In this document: positions 34,395 through 43,350 of the stretch, one piece after another
How positions within the stretch are numbered: position 1 is the stretch's first letter
Layout: the number at the start of each line of letters is the position of its first letter
Source of the DNA: a virus
Strand: one strand, 5' to 3'
DNA: 43,478 nt
Virus record (IMG/VR): IMGVR_UViG_3300013136_000814
Location: 1 to 43,478 of that record
Notes under the pieces: generated by a model
The model's input: only the letters and a program-made list of their open reading frames with translations
Told to the model about the DNA's origin: nothing
Database searches by the model: none
Translations under genes and position numbers: made by a program

Positions 34395-34980
34395 AAAAAC
34401 AAATCTAGGTCATTTAATGATCGATATTGAATCAATGGGTAATAAAAGTAGAAGCGCTATTGTATCTATTGGAGCAGTTGAATTTGATATAAATACTGGA
34501 GAAACTGGGAGAGAATTTTATGAAACTATTTCTCTTCAGTCTTCTATGGATGCTGGATTATATTTGAATGGAAGCACTATTTTATTTTGGATGGGACAAT
34601 CAGAAAAAGCTCGAAGAGAAATTATAGAAGCGAAAGACAGTCTTTCAAAGGCTTTATTTAATTTCCGAGAATTTGTTCAATCTCTTAATCCATCCGAATT
34701 AAAAGTTTGGGGGAATTCGGCTCGATTTGATTTAGGAATTTTAGAAGATGCATATATTGCATTAAAACATAAAGAAGTTCCGTGGAATTTTAAAAATGAA
34801 AGAGATGTTAGAACTTTGGTTGGGTTTGCTCCTGAAATAAAAGAAAAATATAAAAAAGAAGACATTGCAAATTTAATTCCAAATGGAATTCTTCATCATC
34901 CACTAACAGATTGTAAACTTCAAATTCTTTATTGCACCGAAATTTGGAACAAATTGAAAATTGATTATTATGAAATGTAG
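34387..34980 (+). CDS. 3'-5' exonuclease, DnaQ-like (Rv2179c-type)
   Basis: A 197-residue DEDD nuclease: MIDIESMG (11-18) provides the first D-x-E, SARFDLGIL the middle aspartate and HHPLTDCKLQ the final H-x4-D. Spacing and length fit the Rv2179c-type exoribonuclease/DNA exonuclease family common in phages. It overlaps the next start by 11 bases. Confidence 0.8.
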   Translation: MNEKTNLGHLMIDIESMGNKSRSAIVSIGAVEFDINTGETGREFYETISLQSSMDAGLYLNGSTILFWMGQSEKARREIIEAKDSLSKALFNFREFVQSLNPSELKVWGNSARFDLGILEDAYIALKHKEVPWNFKNERDVRTLVGFAPEIKEKYKKEDIANLIPNGILHHPLTDCKLQILYCTEIWNKLKIDYYEM

Positions 34981-36208
34981 AAGTTGTGGAGCTATTTTAA
35001 ATGATGATACTTCAAGAGAAATTTTTGATTTTGGATTTCAACCTTGGTGTAATAACTTTTTAAAAAAATCAGAAATCAGAACCGAAGCATATTATCCATT
35101 AAAAATGATTTATTGTAAAAAATGTGAATTATTACAATTAACTCATACCGTTCCAAAAGAAGTTATGTTTAAAAATCATACATATGTATCCGGTACTACT
35201 AAAACATTAACCGATCATTTTTATGAATTAGCTAAAGAGAATATTGAACAATTTTCATTAAAAGATGGAGATGTTATTATTGATATTGGAGGCAATGATG
35301 GAACACAGTTAAAACAATATGAAAAAATAAATCCAAATCTCGAATTGATTAATATTGAATCTGCAGATAATATCGCAAAAATATCTATGAGAAATAAAAT
35401 ATTTACTATTAATGAATTTTTCAATGAAGAATTAGCAGAAGAAATAATTTCAGATGGTGTTAAAGCAAAAATTATTAATGCGGCGGGAGTATTCTTTCAT
35501 TTAGAAGAACTACATTCTGTTTTAAGAGGAATCAAAAAACTTTTAGATGAAAATGGAGTTTTTGTTATTCAATTTATGTATGCTGGTCAGATAATAGATA
35601 ATAAATCATTTGATATGATTTATCATGAACATCTTTGTTATTATACATTAAAAAGTTTAGAAAATCTTCTTAATTTATATGATTTAAAAGTTTTTGATGC
35701 ATATCAGTCTTCAATTCATTCGGGAAGTATTATTGCTAAGGTATGTCATTTCAAATCTAATTTTAAAACAACTGAAAGATATTTGTTCACCAGAGAAACA
35801 GATAAAAAATATAATGAGTATGAATTTTTAAAAGTAAGCTCTCGTATTAAAAATCAATTAAAGAAATTAAGAGATCTTATTCTTAACATTTATATTACAT
35901 TAGATAAAACAATCTACGCATTTGGTGCTCCGGCAAAAGGAAATACTCTATTAAATTATTTAAATCTTGGATACCCAACTATTAAAAAAGCAGTTGAAAA
36001 AAATGATTTAAAAGTTGGATTATATCTTCCACAATCTTATATTCCAATTGAAAAAGAGTCAAAAGATGATTTACCTGATTATTATCTATTATTATCACAT
36101 AATTTCAAAAATGAAATTCTTGCTAATTACAAAGATGAAATAAATAACAATAAAGTAAAGTTCATAGTTCCATTTCCAGAAATCAAAATAATTGATCATA
36201 TAGAATGA
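34970..36208 (+). CDS. Sugar C-methyltransferase (three-domain, TylC3/NovU-like)
   Basis: The frame opens at TTG 34961, but ATG 34970 begins the conserved zinc domain and is chosen (412 residues). C3 and C6, then C-x2-C near 49-52, form the N-terminal zinc domain; VIDIGGNDGTQL is the SAM-binding motif I; AGVFFHLEELH follows; a C-terminal domain has FGAPAKGNTLLNY. This order is typical of enzymes that add a methyl group to carbon of nucleotide-bound deoxysugars. It makes the surrounding genes a likely branched-sugar pathway. Confidence 0.85.
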   Translation: MKCRSCGAILNDDTSREIFDFGFQPWCNNFLKKSEIRTEAYYPLKMIYCKKCELLQLTHTVPKEVMFKNHTYVSGTTKTLTDHFYELAKENIEQFSLKDGDVIIDIGGNDGTQLKQYEKINPNLELINIESADNIAKISMRNKIFTINEFFNEELAEEIISDGVKAKIINAAGVFFHLEELHSVLRGIKKLLDENGVFVIQFMYAGQIIDNKSFDMIYHEHLCYYTLKSLENLLNLYDLKVFDAYQSSIHSGSIIAKVCHFKSNFKTTERYLFTRETDKKYNEYEFLKVSSRIKNQLKKLRDLILNIYITLDKTIYAFGAPAKGNTLLNYLNLGYPTIKKAVEKNDLKVGLYLPQSYIPIEKESKDDLPDYYLLLSHNFKNEILANYKDEINNNKVKFIVPFPEIKIIDHIE

Positions 36209-37062
36209 AAGAAAATATTTATATAACTGGAATCAATGGATTCATCGGAAGAAATTTAAAAGAATTTTATGAAGATCATAATATCTACGGACTTCTCAAA
36301 AAATATGAACCCGAATATGTTAAATCCAATATAATTAATTTTTCTCCCGATTATATTATTCATTGTGCTGCAGAAATATATGATGAAGATAAAATGTTTG
36401 AGTCTAATATTTTATTGACAAAAGCAATTTTAGATGCATGTCGAGAAGTTAAGAATCTAAAAAAACTGATCATAATTGGTTCATCGAGTGAATATGGAAG
36501 AAAGACATATCCCATTTCAGAAGAATGTAATCTTGATCCAACAACAATATATGAAGCAACAAAAGGAGCTGCAAGTTTATTAGCTCAAGGATATTCAAAA
36601 ACATATGATATTCCAATCACAATAATAAGACCATTTACTATTGTTGGAAGATATGAAAAATAACATAAATTTTTCCCTCAAATTATGAGAGCATATAAGA
36701 GAGATGAAATATTAAATCTTTACCCCAAGCCAGTTCATGATTATGTATTTATTGATGATTTTCTATCTATATTCGAAACAATTCGACTTTTCGATGAAAA
36801 AGAAAAATTCAACTTGATAAATGTTGGATCTGGATTTCAAGTATCTAATGAAGAAATTGTTAGAATATTTGAAGAAATTTTGTTTTATCGATTTAAAATA
36901 AATTATATTAAAGATAATATGAGATCATTTGATTCGTTTCATTGGCAAGCAAATCCATTTAATTTATTTCATAAATATCATGTCTTATTTAAATATAATC
37001 TTTATACTGGTATTGATAAATTTTGGGAAGATTGTGTCAAATTAAAACTTTACGATGAATAG
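36205..37062 (+). pseudogene. NAD-dependent sugar epimerase/dehydratase with an in-frame TAA
   Basis: An extended SDR: GINGFIG (8-14) for NAD, then a catalytic SSS and YEATKGAA (Y-x3-K), all in the first part, which ends at TAA 36661-36663 after VGRYEK. Sequence continues in the same frame without a shift (HKFFPQIMRAYKRDE) through HDYVFIDDF and NVGSGFQ, the usual second half, to the stop at 37062. One codon thus separates two halves of a roughly 285-residue enzyme. An ATG at 36685 could start the second half separately, so a two-piece protein is possible. It could also be a recent nonsense mutation or a sequencing error. Confidence 0.75.
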
Positions 37063-37768
37063 ATTATCAATTAAGCAAATAAACGGAAATAATTTTGAAA
37101 TTCCAGTTAATGAAAATTTAGAAAAGCATTTTGGTTCTATTTCTAATTATATGTTTGATGCACCAAACTATGCTTTTACTATCTTAAAACAAATCGAAGA
37201 ATACAAAATTTATTTTAATCTCTTTAAAGGAAAAAAAGATTTAACTGTTTTAGATATTGGAGCGAATATCGGACTAGTTGCAATTCATATTCTTCCTGCA
37301 TGTAAAAAATTAATATGTATTGAACCAACACCAAGCCATTTTGAATTATTACAAAATATAACAGCTGGAACGGGGATTGAATGTTATAATTTTGCTGTTA
37401 GTAATAAAACTGGGAAGCAAAGGTTTTTATTAAGTGATAAAAACTCTACAACTAATTCATTAATTGAACAAAAAACACATTCGGATAATATCGAGGTTAA
37501 TACAAAAACATTAAGTCAAACTATTGATGATTTAAATTTAGAATTTATTGATATTATAAAAATGGATATTGAAGGATCCGAGTTTTTAGTTCTTAATGAT
37601 GAAGAGATAAAAAAATGTTCGGATAAAGTTGGATTATATTATATCGAAACACATGCAATTGGTGATAAAGATCATAATTTTTTCAAAGGTATCTTTTTTG
37701 GCCTATTCAGTAAACATAATTATAAAATTAATAATTTAACATATGATTCCTTCATTGCTTTTAAATAA
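37055..37768 (+). CDS. FkbM-family methyltransferase
   Basis: A 237-residue methyltransferase: LDIGANIGLVAIH for motif I, ICIEPTPSHFELL for motif II, FAVSNKTGKQRF and then IIKMDIEGSEFLVL, the signature D-x-E-G-x-E of FkbM enzymes, which usually methylate sugar hydroxyls. It overlaps both neighbours (8 and 26 bases), consistent with an operon for glycan tailoring. Confidence 0.85.
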   Translation: MNRLSIKQINGNNFEIPVNENLEKHFGSISNYMFDAPNYAFTILKQIEEYKIYFNLFKGKKDLTVLDIGANIGLVAIHILPACKKLICIEPTPSHFELLQNITAGTGIECYNFAVSNKTGKQRFLLSDKNSTTNSLIEQKTHSDNIEVNTKTLSQTIDDLNLEFIDIIKMDIEGSEFLVLNDEEIKKCSDKVGLYYIETHAIGDKDHNFFKGIFFGLFSKHNYKINNLTYDSFIAFK

Positions 37769-38369
37769 ACTAGAACAAAGAATTTTAGAAATTAGTTATA
37801 AACATGGACTTAGTCATTTAAGTAGTTGTCTAACTTCATTACCAATTATTCTTGAAATATATCAAAAATTATCTATATATGATAAATTTGTATTATCTTC
37901 AGCTCATTCTGGTCTTGCTTTATATGTTGTATTAGAAGAATATTTTGGATACAATGCGGAAGAATTATTTAAAAATATAGGAATTCATCCACTTCGTCGT
38001 TTATCAAAACAAATAAATGTCTCTGGCGGTTCTCTCGGGTCTGGTATTTTAATTGCTACTGGAATGGCAATTGTGAATAATCATAGAAATATTCATTGTT
38101 TAATTAGTGATGGTGAATGTGCAGAAGGATCTGTTTGGGAAGCATTAAGATTCATCAATGAACATAAATTGAGTAATCTAAAAGTATATGTTAATATAAA
38201 TGGATATAGTGCATATGATAAAATTGATGTTGAATATTTAAAGAAAAGACTGATTTCATTTTCTCCAGAAATTATCATTAGAGAAACAAATGTTGATAGA
38301 TTTCCATTTTTACGAGGAATTGATGCACATTATTATAAACTTTCTAAAAAAGATTTTGAAATCAAATAA
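37743..38369 (+). CDS. Transketolase N-terminal (TPP-binding) subunit
   Basis: A 208-residue protein equal to the first domain of transketolase: HGLSHLSSCLTSLPIILEIY at the start, GGSLGSGILIATGMA, then SDGECAEGSVWEAL and NINGYSAYD, the G-D-G-x(about 26)-N thiamine-diphosphate site (with SDG for GDG). The pyrimidine-binding domain is encoded separately at 38988. Split transketolases occur in bacterial polysaccharide clusters. It is shorter than the usual subunit (about 270). Confidence 0.8.
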   Translation: MIPSLLLNKLEQRILEISYKHGLSHLSSCLTSLPIILEIYQKLSIYDKFVLSSAHSGLALYVVLEEYFGYNAEELFKNIGIHPLRRLSKQINVSGGSLGSGILIATGMAIVNNHRNIHCLISDGECAEGSVWEALRFINEHKLSNLKVYVNINGYSAYDKIDVEYLKKRLISFSPEIIIRETNVDRFPFLRGIDAHYYKLSKKDFEIK

Positions 38370-38565
38370 AATTTCATTAAATTAATAAAATCAATGATAT
38401 AAATATACTTTATGTATTTGAATACAAGAAAGTATTTAATCGTTATAAACATATGATTGGTGAAAAAAGTATTACATGAAAAAAAATAAAATGAAAAAAT
38501 TAATAATAATCAATTCTAGTTCGATATAATATTAATAGTATGTTGTTACAACAACCGTTAGCGCA
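38370..38565 (+). other. 196-base gap between transketolase subunit genes
   Basis: No intact gene is seen. A frame from about 38380 to TGA 38477-38479 reads as protein (LYVFEYKKVFNRYKHMIG) but has no start codon, and a 17-codon ORF starts at 38476. CGTTATAAACAT at 38441-38452 resembles the TATAAATA box before ino1. GTTGTTACAACAAC (38542-38555) is a short palindrome just ahead of the next ATG. It may be a promoter region built over a decayed small gene. Confidence 0.35.
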
Positions 38566-38991
38566 ATGGAACAACATAAAATAAAAAAAATAGAAAATTA
38601 TGAAAGAAAATTTATCATTATTAACAAACAATTATTCTCTCGACTTTCGACTGAACTATCAATAAATGAAATCGATGAATTAGAGAAAAGATTAAAAGAA
38701 GCTAACTTTTTTGAACCAGAAATCAAACAACATCCTGGAAAAATCATTTTTTCACAAGCTATAATTGATGATTTATTGAATAATCCAATTGTATGGAATC
38801 AGATTTTTGTATCTTTTTTTCCTATTTGGATTGATTCATCTTATAGTCCAGGAACATTTGAATATTTTGGATATTCAAAATTTTTTGATCAAATAAAAGA
38901 ACTAATACCATTAGTAGCATTTCCAAGATATGATGTTATATTTGAAGATATGCATGGAATATCAAGGCTTAAAGAATTTAAACGTAAATGA
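38566..38991 (+). CDS. Unrecognised 141-residue protein
   Basis: Lies between the two transketolase subunit genes and overlaps the second by 4 bases (ATGA). It has an N-terminal charged coil (NEIDELEKRLKEANFFEPE) and a C-terminal half rich in aromatic residues (FFPIWIDSSYSPGTFEYFGY). No family is recognised. Its position suggests a job tied to the transketolase or its product. Confidence 0.55.
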   Translation: MEQHKIKKIENYERKFIIINKQLFSRLSTELSINEIDELEKRLKEANFFEPEIKQHPGKIIFSQAIIDDLLNNPIVWNQIFVSFFPIWIDSSYSPGTFEYFGYSKFFDQIKELIPLVAFPRYDVIFEDMHGISRLKEFKRK

Positions 38992-39473
38992 GAAAAACAT
39001 TTGCAAATCTTCTTAAAAAAGAAATTGAATTAAATCCAAATATAATTATATTAACAGCAGATCTTGGATATAAATTATGGGATGAAATAAAAGAATATCA
39101 TCCATCTAACTTTATTAATGTAGGATCTGCTGAACAACTTATGATTGGGATGGCTATTGGTATGACTTATGAAAAGAAAATTCCAATTTGTTATTCAATA
39201 ACTCCATTTCTACTTGCAAGACCATTTGAATTATTACGAAATTATGTTAATAGAGAACTAGCCCCAGTTAAATTGGTTGGAAGCGGAAGAGGATATGAAT
39301 ATGATATAGATGGATTTACTCATTGGGCACAAGATGATGAAACAATTCTTTCTATATTTCCATATATTAAAATATTCAAACCAAAAAATTTAGATGAATT
39401 AGATGAAATATTTAATGATTTTATTTATGATGAGTATCCATGTTATTTAAGCTTAAGTAAACAAATTTTATGA
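38988..39473 (+). CDS. Transketolase pyrimidine-binding subunit (short)
   Basis: A 161-residue protein matching the middle domain of transketolase: IIILTADLGYKLWDE, FINVGSAEQLMIGMAIGMT (with the catalytic glutamate E-Q motif that activates thiamine diphosphate) and a GSGRGYEYDIDGFTHWAQDD loop. The C-terminal regulatory domain is missing, which is usual for minimal split forms. It needs the subunit at 37743 to form an active site. It overlaps the next gene by 4 bases. Confidence 0.8.
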   Translation: MRKTFANLLKKEIELNPNIIILTADLGYKLWDEIKEYHPSNFINVGSAEQLMIGMAIGMTYEKKIPICYSITPFLLARPFELLRNYVNRELAPVKLVGSGRGYEYDIDGFTHWAQDDETILSIFPYIKIFKPKNLDELDEIFNDFIYDEYPCYLSLSKQIL

Positions 39474-40399
39474 AAAATACCGCATGTTCGTTTTTCTATA
39501 CTGATGATCGGTTTGATTCTCTTGCTTATTTAGCGATTACTAGTTTTAAAAATTTTCATCCTGATGTCGATATATTTATTTTTAATAGGAACAATATAGA
39601 TGTTGAGTTAGCTAAAAAATATACGGCTGGATATGCTAAATTTTATTATGCTAAAAGTCTTTTTGAAAAAGGATATGAAAAAGTTATAAGTCTGGGAGTT
39701 GATACAATTACATGTAATAAACTAGAAGAGTTTATAGAAAATGATGAAGATGTTTTATTAACATTGGATTTTAAATATAAACTGGAAATTAATGGGATTG
39801 AAGTACCGGAAGATAAACATGTAAATGCAGATGTTGTTTGTTTTAATAATAAACAATTTATAAAAAATTTACTTGAATTAATGCTTCTTTTTCCAAATGA
39901 TTATTTAGAACAAGGAACATTAAATCAAATGATATCATGTTGCAATGATAAATTTTCATATAAAATCATCGATCTTCCAGATTCTGACGTTGTTTATAAT
40001 TGTAGAGTTTTTGAAGGATTAGATGGAAAATTATTTCATAAACTATATCCATTTAAATTCAAAGTTGAGAATAAAAAATTATTTTCTGATAAAAATAAAA
40101 TTATAAAGATCTTACATCTTATCAGAGGATTTGGAAAAATGAATAAACAACAATTTCTGGATGAGATAAATCTCTATAAAGAAAAATTTTTTAATGAAGA
40201 AACAAAACAGTATTTCATCGAAAGATGTGGGATAGATAAAATATGGTTTGAAACTCCTCTTAAAGAATCAGATCTTAATGATGAAGATTTTGTTATTGAT
40301 AAAAAAACAAAAATAGGATTTCCAGCAGGCGATGAATTAAAATATATTCCAAGAGATAGGAATATCATAAATGATTTTAAAAGATTAATTAAGCTATGA
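39470..40399 (+). CDS. Probable glycosyltransferase, GT-A/GT8-like
   Basis: A 309-residue protein. ACSFFYTDDRFDSLAYLAI at the start and YEKVISLGVDTITC (a D-x-D-like site as GVDTI) resemble family 8 glycosyltransferases, as does HVNADVVCFN in the middle. The N-terminal half is a Rossmann-like fold, the C-terminal half is helical and charged. The metal site is weaker than usual, so the call is moderate. Confidence 0.55.
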   Translation: MKNTACSFFYTDDRFDSLAYLAITSFKNFHPDVDIFIFNRNNIDVELAKKYTAGYAKFYYAKSLFEKGYEKVISLGVDTITCNKLEEFIENDEDVLLTLDFKYKLEINGIEVPEDKHVNADVVCFNNKQFIKNLLELMLLFPNDYLEQGTLNQMISCCNDKFSYKIIDLPDSDVVYNCRVFEGLDGKLFHKLYPFKFKVENKKLFSDKNKIIKILHLIRGFGKMNKQQFLDEINLYKEKFFNEETKQYFIERCGIDKIWFETPLKESDLNDEDFVIDKKTKIGFPAGDELKYIPRDRNIINDFKRLIKL

Positions 40400-40692
40400 G
40401 ATCAAAAGAAAGAATAGAACCAATTTTAAAACATATAGATTGGGAGAAATATTTAGAATATCTCAAAATACCTGATATTGAAACATATATATCAATTCCT
40501 CAAATTGTTAAAAATATTCAGTCAAATATCAAAATGATTGAAAAAGAATGGAAAAATAATCCAGATTGGAGATTGACTCAAGTTCTGGTCAATACTGGTA
40601 TACTTCCAAATTTACCGGGATTTTGGTATTATCAAGAAGATATTGAATCTATGATGAATATTGGAATTCATCTGAAAGAGATTATGTTTTGA
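40396..40692 (+). CDS. Phage protein of unknown function, 98 residues
   Basis: Contains DWRLTQVLVNTGILPNLPG followed by FWYY, a segment typical of a small uncharacterised phage family. The ORF ends at TGA 40690-40692 after HLKEIMF. The next frame (+1) continues with plausible sequence to 40816. The start overlaps the previous stop (ATGA). Confidence 0.65.
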   Translation: MRSKERIEPILKHIDWEKYLEYLKIPDIETYISIPQIVKNIQSNIKMIEKEWKNNPDWRLTQVLVNTGILPNLPGFWYYQEDIESMMNIGIHLKEIMF

Positions 40693-40816
40693 ATTAGCAT
40701 ATGATAAAAACAATGATCAATTATATAAAAGTAATTATCTATCAAAAATTTTAGATCACTCGAAGAAAATTCTTCAAAATAAATTGGAATGTCGAGAAAA
40801 AATACTATTAAAATAG
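40691..40816 (+). other. Open +1 frame continuing the gene at 40396
   Basis: From the TTTTGA stop of the preceding gene, a +1 shift (TTT GAA) gives 41 further residues beginning ELAYDKNNDQLYKSN and ending at TAG 40814-40816. This stretch has no start codon. It looks like the true C-terminus of the preceding protein, either separated by an extra T or reached by ribosomal frameshifting at UUU-UGA. Confidence 0.35.
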
Positions 40817-40828
40817 AAGATTAAAATT

Positions 40829-41479
40829 ATGAAACTAATTAGACCATATTTTGAAATTTTAACAACCGATGAAGAATTTTTATCGATGCTTAAAAATATT
40901 GAACGAGCCGGAAGAACTTGTTATAAGTCTGAAGATAAAATAACAAATGAATCAGCACCTAAATTTGTAGAAATGATTATAAATCATGGCCATGAATCTG
41001 TATTAGAACATGAAAAAATAACAGTCAAATTTATATGTGATAGAGGAGTATCTCATGAATTAGTAAGGCATCGAATTGCCAGTTTTAGTCAAGAGAGTAC
41101 TCGTTATTGTAATTATACTCGAAACAAATTTAATAGCGAAATCACATTTATAATTCCTGAGTGGATAGATTTAACAAATTGGGATGGTCGTATTCATGCC
41201 TCGGCAATTGATACTAGAATGATATGGTTAAGAGCTATGCATAGATCCGAATTAGATTATAATAAATTGATCGAAGATGGTTGGCAGCCTCAACAAGCAA
41301 GATCGGTGCTTCCCAATTCTCTCAAAACAGAAATTGTAATAACCGCAAATTTAAGAGAATGGAGAGAAATATTTAGACAAAGAACTTCTCGAGCATCACA
41401 CCCACAGATGCGAGAATTAATGATTCCGTTATTAAATCAATTAAAGAATAAATTACAAATTATTTTTGATGATATATGA
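40829..41479 (+). CDS. thyX: Flavin-dependent thymidylate synthase (ThyX)
   Basis: A 216-residue enzyme making dTMP from dUMP with methylene-tetrahydrofolate and FAD. The ThyX signature R-H-R-x2-S-x4-S-x-R is exact at 80-92 (RHRIASFSQESTR), and HGHESVLEH (53-61) is the FAD-binding histidine region. With NrdJ it gives the phage its own dNTP supply. The next ORF overlaps by 4 bases. Confidence 0.95.
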   Translation: MKLIRPYFEILTTDEEFLSMLKNIERAGRTCYKSEDKITNESAPKFVEMIINHGHESVLEHEKITVKFICDRGVSHELVRHRIASFSQESTRYCNYTRNKFNSEITFIIPEWIDLTNWDGRIHASAIDTRMIWLRAMHRSELDYNKLIEDGWQPQQARSVLPNSLKTEIVITANLREWREIFRQRTSRASHPQMRELMIPLLNQLKNKLQIIFDDI

Positions 41480-41760
41480 CAACAGAAGCCTGGATTATAG
41501 AAATTAATACCAATAATGGAAATTTTAAATTTTTCATTCGAAAAAATAATATCAAAAATTTATATAAATTTTTTGATTTTTTAAAAGATTATCTTTATAA
41601 AAAGAATTTCAAAATTAAAGAATTTAAATTTCGTTTGAATCCATATCATTCTCCTAAAAACATTCATTCGAAAAAACAAATTAAAAAAATCATAAATGAA
41701 AAAAGCAATAGTTACAGGAGGAACTGGTTATCTTGGTTCTCATTTAATTCCAAAACTTGA
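41476..41760 (+). CDS. Unrecognised 94-residue basic protein
   Basis: Starts in an ATGA overlap with thyX and is well formed for its first 75 residues (very Lys/Asn-rich). It overlaps the next gene by 65 bases; the last 20 residues, encoded in that overlap, look like a shadow of the downstream gene (RRNWLSWFSFNSKT), so the real end may be earlier with a frame change near 41690. No family recognised. Confidence 0.45.
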   Translation: MTTEAWIIEINTNNGNFKFFIRKNNIKNLYKFFDFLKDYLYKKNFKIKEFKFRLNPYHSPKNIHSKKQIKKIINEKSNSYRRNWLSWFSFNSKT

Positions 41761-42610
41761 GGAAAGTGGGATTAAATGTTATTTGATAAATAGCGAAAAA
41801 TTTAATTTAACTAATTATACTCAAGCTGTTAATTTTTTTGTTGAGTTTCCATTTACATTTGATTATATTTTTCATCTTGCCGCCGATACAAAGGCTGGAG
41901 ATTATTGTATGACTCACCAAGGAGATCAATGGATATCAAATCAATTGATAAATACCAATATAATTAGATTGTGGAAAAATTTCACTTCCGATGCGAAGTT
42001 TATTGCAATGGGAACAAGCTGCATGTATGATTTTAATCTTGGTAATACATATGAAGAAAATATATTAAAAGGCATGCCCCACTCAAGTTTATTATCATAT
42101 GCAATGACAAAAAGAATGTTACTAATTGGATTAAAAGCAATGCAAGATCAGTTTGATATGAAATGGAATATGTTTATTCCATCTACATTATATGGCCCTG
42201 GATTTAAAGAAAATGATAATCATTTTATTTATGATTTAATCAGAAAAATTTATAATTTTAAATTAACCGGAGAGAAAGCTGTTCTTTGGGGAAATGGAAA
42301 TCAAATGAGAGAGTTAATCTATATTGATGATGCAGTTAAATTAATAATTGATAATAAAAACGAAGAAAATCAAATTTTTAATTTAGGGTCTGAATGCGTT
42401 ATGTCAATTAAAGGATTTGCACAACTTTTATGTGATATTTTAAATATATCTTTTGATGAAGCAATTAGATTTGATACAACAAAATATGTCGGGGATAAAA
42501 TTAAATATCTCACAAAGAATTCAAGATTTGAAAAATTTAAATTTACTGATTTAAAATTTGGATTGTTCGAAACAATTAAATGGTTTGATAAGTCTTTAGA
42601 AAATGAATGA
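41696..42610 (+). CDS. NAD(P)-dependent sugar epimerase/reductase (GDP-fucose-synthase-like)
   Basis: A 304-residue extended SDR: GGTGYLGSHL (8-17) for the cofactor, HLAADTKAGDYC, a GTSCMYD segment with the catalytic serine, YAMTKRM (Y-x3-K) and STLYGPGF and RELIYIDDAV in the C-terminal part, as in GDP-4-keto-6-deoxymannose epimerase/reductases. It probably acts on a nucleotide sugar for the nearby glycosyltransferases. It overlaps the next gene by 8 bases. Confidence 0.82.
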   Translation: MKKAIVTGGTGYLGSHLIPKLEESGIKCYLINSEKFNLTNYTQAVNFFVEFPFTFDYIFHLAADTKAGDYCMTHQGDQWISNQLINTNIIRLWKNFTSDAKFIAMGTSCMYDFNLGNTYEENILKGMPHSSLLSYAMTKRMLLIGLKAMQDQFDMKWNMFIPSTLYGPGFKENDNHFIYDLIRKIYNFKLTGEKAVLWGNGNQMRELIYIDDAVKLIIDNKNEENQIFNLGSECVMSIKGFAQLLCDILNISFDEAIRFDTTKYVGDKIKYLTKNSRFEKFKFTDLKFGLFETIKWFDKSLENE

Positions 42611-43301
42611 AAGAACAAAATTCGATATACTTGTTTCAGTTTTAATTCCTTCGAGAGGAAGAATTAATTTACTAAATAAAACGATTGAATCATTACTTAA
42701 TAATGCTTCAAATAAAGAATGGATTGAATTAATGATTCGTTTAGATTTTGATGATATTGAATCATTAGACAGAATAAAGGAAATAAAAGTAAGACCACAA
42801 GATAAAGTTATAATTGGTCATCGATATAGAGGTTATAAAGATCATTATATCTTTTTAAACGAACTGGCTGCAGTATCATCTGGAAAATGGTTATTTACAT
42901 GGAATGATGATACATATATGGTTTCAAAAGATTGGGATATAGAAATCGAAAAATTTAACGGACGGTTTGTTGTTTTAAAACCACAACATAATATGTATAC
43001 TCTAAGCGGATTCAATGGAAACCCAATCTATCCTCGAGAATGGTATAATACAGTTGGACATGTTTCAATGAATGCTCATTCAGATAATTGGATTCATGAT
43101 ATCGCCACAAAAATTGGAATTCAAATTGATGTTCCAATTACTATATTCAATGATGCTGCACATTGGGGTGGAACAGTTAATGATCAAACATATAAAGAAG
43201 GAAGTATTCATGCTTATGATCACAATGATTATTATGGAGAAGAGAAAACAAAGATGAGAGATCATGATTTTGATCTATTAAAGCCTCTTTCTGGAAAATA
43301 A
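42603..43301 (+). CDS. Glycosyltransferase family 2-like protein
   Basis: A 232-residue GT-A protein: VLIPSRGRINLLNKTIESL (a typical GT2 N-terminus), a WLFTWNDDTYM segment holding the D-D metal site and HWGGTVNDQTYKEG later. No membrane segment. It is the fifth glycosyltransferase in the window and ends the glycan region. Confidence 0.75.
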   Translation: MNERTKFDILVSVLIPSRGRINLLNKTIESLLNNASNKEWIELMIRLDFDDIESLDRIKEIKVRPQDKVIIGHRYRGYKDHYIFLNELAAVSSGKWLFTWNDDTYMVSKDWDIEIEKFNGRFVVLKPQHNMYTLSGFNGNPIYPREWYNTVGHVSMNAHSDNWIHDIATKIGIQIDVPITIFNDAAHWGGTVNDQTYKEGSIHAYDHNDYYGEEKTKMRDHDFDLLKPLSGK

Positions 43302-43302
43302 A

Positions 43303-43350
43303 TTTGATTTATTCAAAAAAATTTTTTAAATTTATGTTAAAGTTATAAAC
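43303..43350 (+). promoter_or_regulatory. Weak hairpin/T-run and TTATAAAC box before the last gene
   Basis: TTTGA/TCAAA (43303-43307, 43313-43317) can pair and is followed by an A-run and TTTTTT, a poor terminator. GTTATAAACA (43342-43351), close to the T4 late box and to copies at 14739 and 38442, lies just ahead of the next ATG. Confidence 0.3.
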
